A stretch of 42,816 nt of DNA from Bradyrhizobium hereditatis (GCF_020329435.1 NZ_JAGKJK010000031.1:1-42816), one strand, 5' to 3'; shown: positions 7,369 through 16,349, counted from the stretch's first letter. Notes: generated from the letters alone by a model not told the origin. Numbers and translations: made by a program.

Positions 7369-8718
7369 ATGCCGATTGGTGAGTTTGGCGGCGCACCGCC
7401 GCTGGTGGCCGAAGGCAGTCCGGCGCTCACGACGCCGATGTACTGGATGTATGAAATGGCCCACGCGTCGCTCAATCCGGCACGCGCCGTGACCGATGCC
7501 GCCAAGATCCTGTTTCAAAACCCGCTCAATCCCTTCTCGCACACGCAGTTCGGCAAATCGATCGCCGCTGCCTGCGAATTGTTCGAGCGCACCACGCGCC
7601 GCTACGGCAAGCCCGAATGGGGGCTCGACTTCACAGAGGTCAACGGCATCCAGACGCCGGTCGAGGTCCGCTCGATCTGGGAAAAGCCGTTCTGCCGCCT
7701 CCTGCATTTCGATCGCAAATTGACCCGGCCGCTGCGCGCGCCGCATCCGCGCGTCCTGATCGTGGCGCCGATGTCGGGCCATTACGCGACGCTGCTGCGC
7801 GGCACGGTCGAGGCCTTCCTGCCGACCCATGAGGTCTACATCACCGACTGGTCGGACGCGCGCATGGTTCCGCTCAGCGAGGGCCGTTTCGACCTCGACG
7901 ACTACATCGATTACATCATCGAGATGCTGCACGTGCTCGGCGGCAACATGCACGTGATCGCGGTGTGCCAGCCCTCGGTGCCGGTGGTGGCGGCTGTCTC
8001 CGTGATGGAGGCTGCGCGCGACCCCTTCGTGCCGCTGTCGATGACGCTGATGGGCGGCCCGATCGATACCCGCCGCAACCCGACCGCCGTGAACAACCTC
8101 GCCGAACAGCGCGGCATCGAATGGTTCCGCAACCACGTCATCACCAAGGTGCCGTTCCCGCATCCCGGCGTGATGCGCGACGTCTATCCGGGCTTCTTGC
8201 AGCTCTCGGGCTTTATCAGCATGAATCTCGATCGCCATACCGACGCACACAAGGCGCTGTTCAACAATCTGGTGAAGGGCGACGGCGACATGGTCGACAA
8301 GCACCGCGAATTCTATGACGAATACCTCGCGGTGATGGACCTGACTGCGGAGTATTATTTGCAGACGGTCGACGTCGTCTTCGTCAAGCACGCGCTGCCC
8401 AAGGGCGAGATGACCCATCGCGGCAAGCCGGTCGATCCGTCGAAGATCCACCGCGTGGCGCTGATGACGGTGGAAGGTGAGAACGACGACATCTCCGGGC
8501 TCGGTCAGACCGAAGCGACGCACGCATTGTGCCCGCATATTCCCGATCATCGCCGCGTGCATTACGTGCAGAAGGGCGTCGGGCACTACGGCGTGTTCAA
8601 CGGATCGCGATTCCGTTCCGAAATCGTGCCGCGCATCTCCGATTTCATGGTGTCGGCAGCCAATCCCATGGTGTCAGCGGCTACTACGAAGCCGACATTG
8701 GTCCGTGCAGCCGAATAA
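7369..8718 (+). CDS. phaZ: Intracellular polyhydroxyalkanoate (PHB) depolymerase
   Basis: 449 aa. It degrades stored poly-3-hydroxybutyrate on the granule in the cytoplasm. The alpha/beta-hydrolase nucleophile site reads HVIAVCQPSVP, with Cys200 in the place of the lipase-box serine, as in Ralstonia eutropha PhaZa1 whose catalytic residue is a cysteine. LMGGPIDTRRNPTAVN and a late His in KGVGHYGVFNGSRF (likely the catalytic His) are also family features. No signal peptide, fitting an intracellular enzyme. Start ATG 7369 precedes PIGEFGGAPPLV; upstream in-frame starts (MLRRKQ at 7336, MGPIG at 7291) would give a slightly longer protein. The same frame is open far upstream across the permease gene, but that is chance. 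Confidence 0.93.
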   Translation: MPIGEFGGAPPLVAEGSPALTTPMYWMYEMAHASLNPARAVTDAAKILFQNPLNPFSHTQFGKSIAAACELFERTTRRYGKPEWGLDFTEVNGIQTPVEVRSIWEKPFCRLLHFDRKLTRPLRAPHPRVLIVAPMSGHYATLLRGTVEAFLPTHEVYITDWSDARMVPLSEGRFDLDDYIDYIIEMLHVLGGNMHVIAVCQPSVPVVAAVSVMEAARDPFVPLSMTLMGGPIDTRRNPTAVNNLAEQRGIEWFRNHVITKVPFPHPGVMRDVYPGFLQLSGFISMNLDRHTDAHKALFNNLVKGDGDMVDKHREFYDEYLAVMDLTAEYYLQTVDVVFVKHALPKGEMTHRGKPVDPSKIHRVALMTVEGENDDISGLGQTEATHALCPHIPDHRRVHYVQKGVGHYGVFNGSRFRSEIVPRISDFMVSAANPMVSAATTKPTLVRAAE

Positions 8719-8794
8719 CAGCGATGGCGGGGCCGATTCCGGGCCGCCAATAAGTTGCTGAGAAGATTCAAACATTCCAGATTCCGGTCGAATC

Positions 8795-8820
8795 AAGGGG
8801 TGAGTTCAGACTCACTCCTT
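8795..8820 (+). terminator. Hairpin downstream of phaZ
   Basis: Arms AAGGGGTGAGT and ACTCACTCCTT pair at 10 of 11 positions around TCAG. A short CTTTT follows ten bases later. The position, 77 bases after the phaZ stop, suits a terminator, but the T-run is weak. Confidence 0.4.
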
Positions 8821-8944
8821 GAGGCCGCTTTTCACGTCAGGTTCCAGCCGAAATTTTGGGTTCCAGGCCCATCCCCTAGGGGCCGTTTGGCCGAAACCCC
8901 CTGTATATTGGGCAAATGATTTGTTTTTGCGCCGAGCAATTTAG

Positions 8945-9766
8945 ATGCGATTTCCCTGGCGGCGGATATGGCAGAATCCGGGCGAACTCTTACTCCCCGG
9001 ACTCCAAGATATGGCTACTCGTGCCCTCCTTTATCGGCGGCCCGCCGAACCCGCGACTATTTTGGTCAAACACGGCTCGCAAGTCTTTGCGATCAGGATG
9101 CGCCGGCATCGCCGCGCGCGTCGATACACGCTTCGCATTCATCCGACCGATCGCGAAGCCATCCTGACCATGCCGCCACGCGGCACGATCGCGGAAGCGA
9201 AGGACTTTGCGCAGCTTCACGGCGGCTGGATCGCCGCGCGTCTCGGCCGGTTGCCGAAGGCCGCGCCCTTTCAACCCGGCACCATCGTGCCGCTGCGCGG
9301 TGTGCCGCACCGCCTGGTGCATCGCGCCGGCGAGCGCGGCACGGTGTGGACCGAGACCCGCGACAGCGGCGAGAAGATTCTGTGCGTCGCCGGCGGGTAT
9401 GAGCACATGGATCGCCGCGTCCATGACTTCCTCAAGCGTGAAGCACGCAAGGATCTGCACAAGGCTTCACTCGCCTATGCGGCGGAACTCGGCGTGCGGG
9501 TGAGGCGGGTGTCGATCCGCGACCAATCGAGCCGCTGGGGCTCGTGCACCTCGGCGGGCTCATTGTCCTATTCCTGGCGGCTGATCCTCGCGCCGCCCTA
9601 TGTGCTCGACTACCTCGCCGCCCATGAGGTCGCCCATCTCGTCGAGATGAACCACTCGCCGCGGTTCTGGCGCGTGGTCGACCGCATCTGCGACCATGTA
9701 GAACGCGCCAAGCGCTGGCTTGATACCTACGGCAACGATTTGCACCGTTACGGGATTCAGGATTAG
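8945..9766 (+). CDS. YgjP-like (WLM/M48 clan) metallopeptidase
   Basis: 273 aa. The zinc motif HEVAHLVEMNHSPRFW (HExxH with downstream Asn-His) lies near residue 220, preceded by SSRWGSCTSAGSLSYSWRL, the usual signature of the PF01863/DUF45 family. No signal peptide or membrane span is seen, so it is probably cytosolic. Natural substrates of the family are not well known. The first ATG is at 8945; an in-frame ATG at 9011 would remove 22 poorly conserved residues and may be the true start. It is a single gene, convergent with the PBP gene. Confidence 0.88.
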   Translation: MRFPWRRIWQNPGELLLPGLQDMATRALLYRRPAEPATILVKHGSQVFAIRMRRHRRARRYTLRIHPTDREAILTMPPRGTIAEAKDFAQLHGGWIAARLGRLPKAAPFQPGTIVPLRGVPHRLVHRAGERGTVWTETRDSGEKILCVAGGYEHMDRRVHDFLKREARKDLHKASLAYAAELGVRVRRVSIRDQSSRWGSCTSAGSLSYSWRLILAPPYVLDYLAAHEVAHLVEMNHSPRFWRVVDRICDHVERAKRWLDTYGNDLHRYGIQD

Positions 9767-9787
9767 CGGTTGCCACACAGACCACTG

Positions 9788-9889
9788 TCATCGCCCGGCT
9801 TGACCGGGCGAGCCAGTATTCCAGAGATAGTGGTTATCAATCGAGATGCCGCAGCGTACTGGATACCCCGCTTTCGCGGGGTATGACGG
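9788..9889. repeat. Intergenic repeat, CCAGTATTCCAGAGA family, two hairpins
   Basis: It contains a 7-bp hairpin CGCCCGG/CCGGGCG (9792-9810), the core CCAGTATTCCAGAGA, and a perfect 9-bp hairpin ATACCCCGC/GCGGGGTAT (9863-9884). A second copy is at 21152-21236. It fills the gap between two convergent genes and could act as a terminator for both. Confidence 0.75.
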
Positions 9890-9913
9890 CCTGAGGTAGT
9901 CGTGAGATCTCGC

Positions 9914-12136
9914 TTATCGCCCAAACAGCCGGTCCACCAGCCAGCCATCCAGTCCCGCCGCAGCTTCCGGGCGTACATTTGGATTGGGCGGCGGCGGTGC
10001 GGCGCTTCGCGCGGGCGGCGGTCGGTACGAACTGCCTGACGGAGCCGGCGCCGCTGGGCTCGGCGTCACCTGCGAGGTCTGGAACAGGTTCGACATGAAC
10101 CCGCCGCGCTGCGAGTTCGGCAACGCCGCCACCGCCACGCCCTGATGCGCCGTGCGCATGAAGCGGCTCCATACCTCCACCGGCAACCCGCCGCCGGTTG
10201 CCTTCTTGGTCGGTGAGTTGTCGTCATTGCCGAGCCAGACCCCGGTGACGAGGCTGGCGGTATAGCCGATGAACCAGGCATCGCGAAAATCCTGGCTGGT
10301 GCCGGTCTTGCCGGCGGCCATCCAACCTGGAATCTCCGCCTTACGCGCTGTACCCGAGACCAGTGTTTCCTGCATCATCGTATTCATCATCGCGACATGG
10401 CGCGGCTCGATCACCTGGCCGAGCCGGTCGGGCTGGCGCGCGTAGAGCAGCTTGCCTTCACTGGTGCGGATCTTGGTGACGACATGGGGGGAGACGCCGA
10501 GCCCGCCATTGGCAAAGGGCGCATAGGCCCCGACCAGCTCGATGACCGAGACTTCCGAGGTGCCGAGCGCGATCGAGGGATTGGCGTCAAGCTTCGACGA
10601 GATCCCGAGCCGGTGCGCGGTCCGCACCACGTTCTTCGGCCCCACCTCGAGCCCGAGCCGCACCGCGACCGTGTTGAGCGACATCGCCAGCGCCTGCGTC
10701 AGCGTTACCGCGCCGAAATATTCGTGGGTGTAGTTCTCCGGACGCCAGCCCTTGAGATCGAGCGGCGCGTCCTGGCGGATCGTCTCCGGCGTCAGGCCGC
10801 CCTCGATCGCGGTCAGATAGATGAATGGCTTGAACGCCGAGCCGGGCTGGCGTTTGGCTGTGACCGCACGGTTAAACTGGCTCTCGGCATAGTTCCGCCC
10901 GCCGACCATCGCGCGCACCGCGCCGTCGGGCGTCATCGCCACCAGCGCGCCTTGCGTGACGTTGAATTTCACACTCTTGGCCGCCAGTTCGTCGATAATG
11001 GCGGCTTCAGCGACACTCTGCAGCTTCGGATCGATCGTGGTCTCCACCACGATGCTCTGGTCGATCTGGCCGACGAGATCGTCCAGCACCTCGCCGATCC
11101 AGTCGGCGACGTAGTTGACGGTGCCGGCGCCGGCCGGCTTCACCTTGTAGGAGGGATGGCCGATCGAGGCCTTGGCTTGCGCATCGCTGATGAATTTGGC
11201 TTCCGCCATCGCCGCCAGCACGATCTGGGCGCGCGCTTCCGCGCCTTCGGGATTGCGGTTCGGCGCCAGGCGTGACGGCGATTTGACGAGGCCCGCCAGC
11301 ATCGCCGCTTCCGCGACCGTGACGTTCTTCGCCGACTTGCCGAAATAACGCTGAGAAGCGGCCTCGACGCCATAGGCGCCGGAGCCGAAATAGACGCGGT
11401 TCAGATAAAGCTCGAGAATTTCGTTTTTGGTATGCTTGCGCTCCAGCCACAGCGCGAGCTCCACCTCCTGCAGCTTGCGCGTCATCGTCCGTTCCTGGGT
11501 CAGGAACAGGTTCTTGGCGAGCTGCTGCGTCAGCGTCGAGCCGCCCTGCGAGACCCCACGATGCAGGATGTTGGCGACGGCTGCACGCGCGATGCCGACG
11601 GGGTCGATGCCGTAATGCGAATAGAAGCGGCGGTCTTCGATGGCGATGAAGGCCTTCGGCAAATAAGGCGGCAGATCTTTCAGCGCGACATTGGTGCCGG
11701 GCGCTTCGCCGCGCGAGGCCAGCACGCTGCCATCGAGGCCGACAATCTGAATGGTCGGCGGACGTTTGGGGATTTCCAGCGACTGGATCGCCGGCAGATG
11801 CGCGCCGACCCAGACCACGACACCGATGACCGCGATCACCGCCCACAGGCCGAGCACAGCACCCCAATAGACCAGCCGGCCGATCCGAATACGGCCGCGC
11901 GATTTGTCGCGTCGCTTGGCGCCGCTTTTGGTCCCACGCGGCTTGCGCTCGCGCGGCGGCGGCTCGTCGTCCTCTTCTTCGATCTTGCGCTTGGCCACTG
12001 GTTTCTTCGGTTTCTCGTCGTCGTCCGTGGCGTCAGGGATGCGATCGGCGGGCGAGAGGCGCAGGTCGGCGAGCGCGGCCGGAAGCCCGAATAGCGGCTC
12101 CTTGCGTGCGCCGCTCTTTTTCCGTCCCCACGCCAT
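9914..12136 (-). CDS. Class A penicillin-binding protein (PBP1A family)
   Basis: 740 aa, bifunctional peptidoglycan synthase of the inner membrane. A charged cytoplasmic tail of about 95 residues, rich in Lys, Arg, Glu and Pro, precedes one membrane span (YWGAVLGLWAVIAVIGVVVW). The GT51 glycosyltransferase domain has AIEDRRFYSHYGID (catalytic Glu) and GGSTLTQQLAKNLFL. The transpeptidase domain has S-A-F-K in PGSAFKPF, S-L-N in AMSLNTVAVRL, and KTGTSQDFRDAWFIGY. The C-terminus is a Pro/Ser-rich tail. All catalytic motifs are present. It is a single gene on the minus strand. Confidence 0.93.
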   Translation of the reverse strand: MAWGRKKSGARKEPLFGLPAALADLRLSPADRIPDATDDDEKPKKPVAKRKIEEEDDEPPPRERKPRGTKSGAKRRDKSRGRIRIGRLVYWGAVLGLWAVIAVIGVVVWVGAHLPAIQSLEIPKRPPTIQIVGLDGSVLASRGEAPGTNVALKDLPPYLPKAFIAIEDRRFYSHYGIDPVGIARAAVANILHRGVSQGGSTLTQQLAKNLFLTQERTMTRKLQEVELALWLERKHTKNEILELYLNRVYFGSGAYGVEAASQRYFGKSAKNVTVAEAAMLAGLVKSPSRLAPNRNPEGAEARAQIVLAAMAEAKFISDAQAKASIGHPSYKVKPAGAGTVNYVADWIGEVLDDLVGQIDQSIVVETTIDPKLQSVAEAAIIDELAAKSVKFNVTQGALVAMTPDGAVRAMVGGRNYAESQFNRAVTAKRQPGSAFKPFIYLTAIEGGLTPETIRQDAPLDLKGWRPENYTHEYFGAVTLTQALAMSLNTVAVRLGLEVGPKNVVRTAHRLGISSKLDANPSIALGTSEVSVIELVGAYAPFANGGLGVSPHVVTKIRTSEGKLLYARQPDRLGQVIEPRHVAMMNTMMQETLVSGTARKAEIPGWMAAGKTGTSQDFRDAWFIGYTASLVTGVWLGNDDNSPTKKATGGGLPVEVWSRFMRTAHQGVAVAALPNSQRGGFMSNLFQTSQVTPSPAAPAPSGSSYRPPPARSAAPPPPNPNVRPEAAAGLDGWLVDRLFGR

Positions 12137-12282
12137 GACAAACGCCGCTCATACCCGCCCTGCCGCAGGCTAGCGGCGGCTGTTTAAGGGTCGGTTACGG
12201 AAAGGTTAATGCGGGATTAGGAGGTGCGGCACGGCGTGCTAGCATCAGCGCAAGCCACGGTGTTCTTGGAGGAAACTTTAAA

Positions 12283-12708
12283 ATGGGCCACATCGATCCG
12301 ACCAAAGAAGTATTCGCGCAGTTCCGCGCCAATGATCGGCCGGGTCCGATCCACATGCTTAATCTGGTGCGGCTGCGCGCGATGGCCGCTTACCCCGATG
12401 GTCGGAAGGTGACGGGGGCGGAAGCCTATGCTGCCTATGGCCGCGAAAGCGGCCCGGTGTTCGAACGGCTCGGCGGCCGCATCGTCTGGCAAGGCCGGTT
12501 CGAACTGATGCTGATCGGACCGCAGGAGGAGCGCTGGGATCACTGCTTCATCGCCGAGTACCCGAGCGTGGCCGCCTTCGCCGAGATGATCCGCGATCCC
12601 GTCTACCGCGAGGCGGTCAAACACCGTCAGGCCGCCGTCGAGGACTCCCGCCTGATCCGCCACGCCGTGCTGCCGGTCGGCAAGACGTTCGGGGAGATTC
12701 CGGAGTAG
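12283..12708 (+). CDS. DUF1330 domain-containing protein
   Basis: 141 aa with the ferredoxin-like DUF1330 fold: IHMLNLVRLRAMAAYPDG near the start, YAAYGRESGPVFERLGGRIVW in the middle, and FIAEYPSVAAFAEMIRDP with YREAVKHRQAAVEDS near the end. GGAGG ten bases before the ATG supports the start. The function of the family is not known; proteins of this fold often bind small hydrophobic or aromatic molecules. It is a single gene that diverges from the PBP gene. Confidence 0.85.
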   Translation: MGHIDPTKEVFAQFRANDRPGPIHMLNLVRLRAMAAYPDGRKVTGAEAYAAYGRESGPVFERLGGRIVWQGRFELMLIGPQEERWDHCFIAEYPSVAAFAEMIRDPVYREAVKHRQAAVEDSRLIRHAVLPVGKTFGEIPE

Positions 12709-12753
12709 GGGGTTGCTTCGTCATTGCCGGGTCAAGCCTGGCCATGACCAGCC

Positions 12754-12786
12754 GAAAAAAATCGGCGGCCCCGAAGGGCCGCCGAT
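12754..12786 (-). terminator. Rho-independent terminator of the first binding-protein gene
   Basis: On the minus strand a perfect 11-bp GC-rich stem (ATCGGCGGCCC and its complement) with a TTCG tetraloop is followed by seven T. It lies 40 bases after the stop at 12826. Confidence 0.92.
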
Positions 12787-12825
12787 CGCCTCTTTCCGCC
12801 GATCGTTCCCTGTGACTCGACGGGC

Positions 12826-14055
12826 CTAGCCCGCCGCGCCCTTGTCCTCGATAATGGGGCCGAACAGTTCCCAGCGCTCGCCGTTGAAGCGCATCATCTG
12901 CAACTGCTTGTTGACGCGGTAATCGTTCGGCGTGGTGTTGCCGACGATGCCGGGCAGCGCGAGGTCGAGCACGACGTTCTTCAGATTGGTGGCCTGCTTC
13001 ATGACGTTCTCGCGGGTCAGGTTGTCGCCGCACTGCTTGAGCACGTGGACCATCAGCTGCGCGGTCGAATAGGCGTAGGCGTTGAAGCTGGAGTACTTGT
13101 CGCCTTCCGGATAATACTTCTCCATGAAGGCAAAGTACTTCTTCATGCCCGGATCGTCCTTCCAGGTCGGGTCCATCGGATCCTTGCCATAGTTGACGCT
13201 GATCACGCCCTTGGAAGCTTCCGCGCCCGCCGGCAGCATCACCGCGTTCACCGAGGTCGCGTTGATGTCGAGGATGTGCACCGGCTTCCAGCCGATCTCG
13301 AAGTTTTTCTTGATCGCCTGCGCCGCCTGCTTGGGCGTCGTCGCCGAGAAGAACAGATCCGCGCCGGCATCCCTGATTTTGAGGACCTGTGAATCGATCG
13401 TCGGGTCGGAGACCTCATAGGAGGCTTCCGCCACGATCATCTTCGCCGCCTTGTCGCCAAGGCCGGCCTTGAGGCCGTTCAGATAGTCCTTGCCGAGATC
13501 GTCATTCTGGTAGAGCACGCCGATCTTGGCGTTCGGATGTTCTTTCAGAATGTACTGGCCGTAGATGCGGCCCTCGACGAAGTAGTTGGGGTTGAAGCCG
13601 AGCGTCCACGGAAAATTCTTCGGGTCGGTGAACTTCGATGCGCCGGTCGCCGCGAACAGCTGCGGCACCTTCTTCGAATTGAGGTACTTCTGCACGGCGG
13701 CGTTCGAGGGCGTGCCGATGATCTGGAAGGTGAGCAGCACCTCGTCGCTTTCGACCAGCTTGCGCACCTGCTCCACCGCCTTCGGCGGCGAATAGGCGTC
13801 GTCGTATTGGATCAGATTGATCTTGCGGCCGTTCACGCCGCCTTCCTGCTCATTGATCATCCTGAAATAGGCGGCCTGTCCCTTGCCGAGCGTGGCGTAG
13901 GCCGACGCTGGTCCCGAGAATGGCACCGTCTGGCCGATCTTGATCTCGGTGTCGCTCGCGCCGGTGTCGTATTTCTTCTGCGCGGAGGCCGTCGAGACCG
14001 ACAGCGCAAGCGCGAGCGCCGTGCCGGTGGCCAGATGGAAAATACCCTTCCTCAT
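12826..14055 (-). CDS. Branched-chain amino-acid-type ABC substrate-binding protein, copy 1
   Basis: 409 aa. A Sec signal peptide (MRKGIFHLATGTALALALSV, cleaved after STASA) precedes a Peripla_BP_6 domain: EIKIGQTVPFSGPASAYA at the start, then INLIQYDDAYSPPKAVEQVR. It should deliver an amide- or acid-type ligand to a LIV-type permease, but no permease or ATPase gene is in the window. It is closely similar along its whole length to the next gene upstream (14345-15571), so the two are tandem duplicates. Each has its own promoter and terminator. The ligand could be a branched-chain amino acid, urea-like compound or aromatic acid; the sequence does not decide. Confidence 0.92.
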   Translation of the reverse strand: MRKGIFHLATGTALALALSVSTASAQKKYDTGASDTEIKIGQTVPFSGPASAYATLGKGQAAYFRMINEQEGGVNGRKINLIQYDDAYSPPKAVEQVRKLVESDEVLLTFQIIGTPSNAAVQKYLNSKKVPQLFAATGASKFTDPKNFPWTLGFNPNYFVEGRIYGQYILKEHPNAKIGVLYQNDDLGKDYLNGLKAGLGDKAAKMIVAEASYEVSDPTIDSQVLKIRDAGADLFFSATTPKQAAQAIKKNFEIGWKPVHILDINATSVNAVMLPAGAEASKGVISVNYGKDPMDPTWKDDPGMKKYFAFMEKYYPEGDKYSSFNAYAYSTAQLMVHVLKQCGDNLTRENVMKQATNLKNVVLDLALPGIVGNTTPNDYRVNKQLQMMRFNGERWELFGPIIEDKGAAG

Positions 14056-14138
14056 AATGCTGAATTCCTCATCTGTTTATGATTGAGCCGATGATCTTGT
14101 CCGGAGTTTCAACCCGGCCGGATGCCATCGCTGCCACA

Positions 14139-14167
14139 ATAGTGGCGGAAGCGATATTGCATTGCAA
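14139..14167 (-). promoter_or_regulatory. Candidate promoter of binding-protein copy 1
   Basis: On the minus strand, TTGCAA (14167-14162), 17 bases, CACTAT (14144-14139). The same layout with TTGCAT and CACACT lies upstream of copy 2, and the spacer and downstream bases (CTTCCGCC, GGCAGCGATGGC) are partly conserved between the two, as expected if the promoter was duplicated with the gene. Confidence 0.45.
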
Positions 14168-14270
14168 GACGCGTCGCGCGGCGACGCAGGTAGTAAGTTC
14201 CATCTGATAAAATGAATCCAGTAGCGCTCGTTCGCCGCACAATGATGCAGAAGTTCGCGATCGAGCCGCG

Positions 14271-14315
14271 CGAAAAACAAACCGCCGGTGTCGGGCAGGG
14301 CCACGACACCGGCGG
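14271..14315 (-). terminator. Rho-independent terminator of the second binding-protein gene
   Basis: A perfect 12-bp stem, CCGCCGGTGTCG paired with CGACACCGGCGG around a 10-base loop, is followed on the minus strand by TTTGTTTTT. It lies 30 bases after the stop at 14345 and separates the two paralogues. Confidence 0.9.
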
Positions 14316-14344
14316 CGATCCGCCGATCGATTAAGTGGTCAGGC

Positions 14345-15571
14345 CTAACCGGATGGTCCGGCGTCCTCGAGAATCGGGCCGAACAGTTCCCAGCGCTCGC
14401 CGTTGAACCGCATCATCTGAAGCTGCTTGTTGACGCGATAGTCGGTCGGGCTGGTGTTGATCTTCATGCCGGGCAGGCCGAGGTCGAGCACGACATCCTT
14501 CAAGTTGGCGGCCTGCTTCATCACGTTCTCACGCGTGAGATTGTCGCCGCACTGCTTGAGCACCTGGACCAGAAGCTGCGCGGTCGAATAGCCGTAGGTG
14601 TTGACCGTGTTCATCTTGTCGCCTTCCGGGAAATATTTGTCCATGAAGTCGAGATACTTCTTCAGGCCGGGGTCATCCTTCCAGGTTGGGTCTGCGGGAT
14701 CCTTGCCATAATTGACGCTGATCACGCCCTTTGATGCTTCCAGGCCTGCCGGTTTCAGCGTCGCGCTGACAGGGCTCGCGTTGATGTCGAGGATGTGCAC
14801 CGGTTTCCAATTGAGCTCGTGGATTTTCCGGATCGCTTGCGCCGCCTGCTTCGGCGTCGAGGCGCTGTAGAACAGATCTGCGCCCGCGTCCTTGATCTTG
14901 AGCACTTGTGAATCGATGGTCGGGTCGGCGACTTCGTAGGAAGCCTCCGCGACAATCATCTTCGCCGCCTTGTCGCCAAGGCCAGCCTTCAGGCCGTTGA
15001 TATAGTCCTTACCCAGATCGTCATTTTGGTAGAGGATGCCGATCTTGGCGTTCGGATGCTCCTTCAGAATGTACTGGCCATAGATCTTGCCCTCGACGAA
15101 GTAGTTCGGGTTGTAGCCCATGGTCCAGGGGAAGTTCTTGGGGTCAGTGAACTTCGAAGCTCCGGTGGCGGCAAACAGCTGCGGCACCTTCTTGCTGTTG
15201 AGATACTTCTGCACGGCGGCGTTGGCTGCGGTGCCGATGAGCTGGAATGTGAGAAGGACTTCATCGCCTTCCACCAGCTTGCGCACCTGCTCAACCGTCT
15301 TTGGCGGCGAATAGGCATCGTCATACTGGATCAGGTTGATCTTGCGGCCGTTGATACCGCCCTGCTCGTTGATCATTCTCATATAGGCGGCCTGCGTCTT
15401 GCCGATATTGGCATAGACGGAATAGGCGCCCGAGAACGGCACGGTCTGCCCAATCTTGATCTCGGTATCCGACGCGCCTGGGTCGTATTTCTTCTGCGCG
15501 TAAGCCGACGAAGCCGATAGCGCAAGCGCGAGCGCCGCGCCGGCGACCAGATGGAAACTGCCGCTTCTCAT
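14345..15571 (-). CDS. Branched-chain amino-acid-type ABC substrate-binding protein, copy 2
   Basis: 408 aa. Signal peptide MRSGSFHLVAGAALALALSA, cleaved after SSAYA, then a Peripla_BP_6 domain nearly the same as copy 1 (shared blocks include KYLNSKKVPQLFAATGASKF and YQNDDLGKDY). Differences cluster in short patches, for example PFSGAYSVYANIGKTQAAYM against PFSGPASAYATLGKGQAAYF and ASPVSATLKPAGLEAS against ATSVNAVMLPAGAEAS. These may touch the ligand site, so the copies may differ in specificity. GGGAGATATCGAC before the ATG is a good ribosome-binding site. It diverges from ogt. Confidence 0.92.
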   Translation of the reverse strand: MRSGSFHLVAGAALALALSASSAYAQKKYDPGASDTEIKIGQTVPFSGAYSVYANIGKTQAAYMRMINEQGGINGRKINLIQYDDAYSPPKTVEQVRKLVEGDEVLLTFQLIGTAANAAVQKYLNSKKVPQLFAATGASKFTDPKNFPWTMGYNPNYFVEGKIYGQYILKEHPNAKIGILYQNDDLGKDYINGLKAGLGDKAAKMIVAEASYEVADPTIDSQVLKIKDAGADLFYSASTPKQAAQAIRKIHELNWKPVHILDINASPVSATLKPAGLEASKGVISVNYGKDPADPTWKDDPGLKKYLDFMDKYFPEGDKMNTVNTYGYSTAQLLVQVLKQCGDNLTRENVMKQAANLKDVVLDLGLPGMKINTSPTDYRVNKQLQMMRFNGERWELFGPILEDAGPSG

Positions 15572-15642
15572 GTCGATATCTCCCTAATGTCAGTCGATGA
15601 TCCCTCCGGTCACAGGATGGCCGGCCGTCATCGTTGGCAGGG

Positions 15643-15671
15643 AGTGTGGCGGAACGGTTTTGCCAATGCAA
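15643..15671 (-). promoter_or_regulatory. Candidate promoter of binding-protein copy 2
   Basis: On the minus strand, TTGCAT (15671-15666), 17 bases, CACACT (15648-15643), matching the promoter of copy 1 in position and spacing. Confidence 0.4.
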
Positions 15672-15734
15672 GCTGGTGCGGTCCCCCAGCTGGCCACGGA
15701 ATTCGGGTGGATGCTGGCGGGCAGTGGGGTGAAA

Positions 15735-16280
15735 ATGCCTGATATGGACTGGTATTCTCAGGGAATGACGATGCCGGAGAGTTTTAACCTTGATCGCCTG
15801 GCAACGCCCATCGGGACAGCGCTGCTGGTCACCGATGCCGATGGCCTGCTTCGCGCGCTCGACTGGGAAGATTACGAGCTGCGCATGCGGCAATTGCTGC
15901 GCCTGCACTACGGCGCGGTCGACTTGACAGATGCGCGCGCGCCGCGCGATCTGCGTGCGGCATTGACCGGCTATTTCAAAGGCGACCTCGACCGTCTCAC
16001 TGCGGTCAAATGGCGCGTCGCCGGCACGCCGTTCCAGCAGAAGGTCTGGAATGCGCTGCCCGGAATTCCTGCCGGCACGACGCTGAGCTACGGCGCGCTC
16101 GCGGCTCAGCTTCGGATGCCGCGCGCAGTTCGCGCGCTCGGCCATGCCAACGGCTCCAATCCCATCAGCGTCGTCCTGCCCTGTCACCGCCTGATCGGCG
16201 CCGATGGCTCGCTGGTGAAATACGGCGGCGGGCTGGAGCGCAAGCGCTGGCTGCTCAGGCACGAGGGCGTGGCGATTTGA
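15735..16280 (+). CDS. ogt: Methylated-DNA--[protein]-cysteine S-methyltransferase
   Basis: 181 aa. It removes O6-alkyl groups from guanine by transfer to its own cysteine, a single-use repair reaction. The active site SVVLPCHRLIGADGSL has acceptor Cys150; ALGHANGSNPI upstream and TPFQQKVWNALPGIPAGTT (DNA-binding region) are standard. There is no AraC-like Ada domain, so this is the Ogt form. ATG 15735 has GGGGTG upstream; in-frame ATGs at 15744, 15765 and 15771 are alternatives. An earlier frame opening at 15597 overlaps the paralogue promoter and is unlikely to be translated. Confidence 0.92.
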   Translation: MPDMDWYSQGMTMPESFNLDRLATPIGTALLVTDADGLLRALDWEDYELRMRQLLRLHYGAVDLTDARAPRDLRAALTGYFKGDLDRLTAVKWRVAGTPFQQKVWNALPGIPAGTTLSYGALAAQLRMPRAVRALGHANGSNPISVVLPCHRLIGADGSLVKYGGGLERKRWLLRHEGVAI

Positions 16281-16349
16281 GCGGCCGGGAATGTGAGCGG
16301 CGGAATGGCGGGGCGGCCGGCAAAAGACGCCCGGACCGCCGCTTCTAAG

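Noticed and set aside
7210..8586. A 458-codon frame opposite phaZ.
   Set aside because: Low-complexity His/Arg-rich product, no domain, fully explained by phaZ codon bias.
15634..15671. A sigma-54 promoter (TGGCA...TTCC) upstream of binding-protein copy 2.
   Set aside because: The -12 half does not match, and the paralogous upstream region lacks the -24 half; the -35/-10 layout is shared by both.
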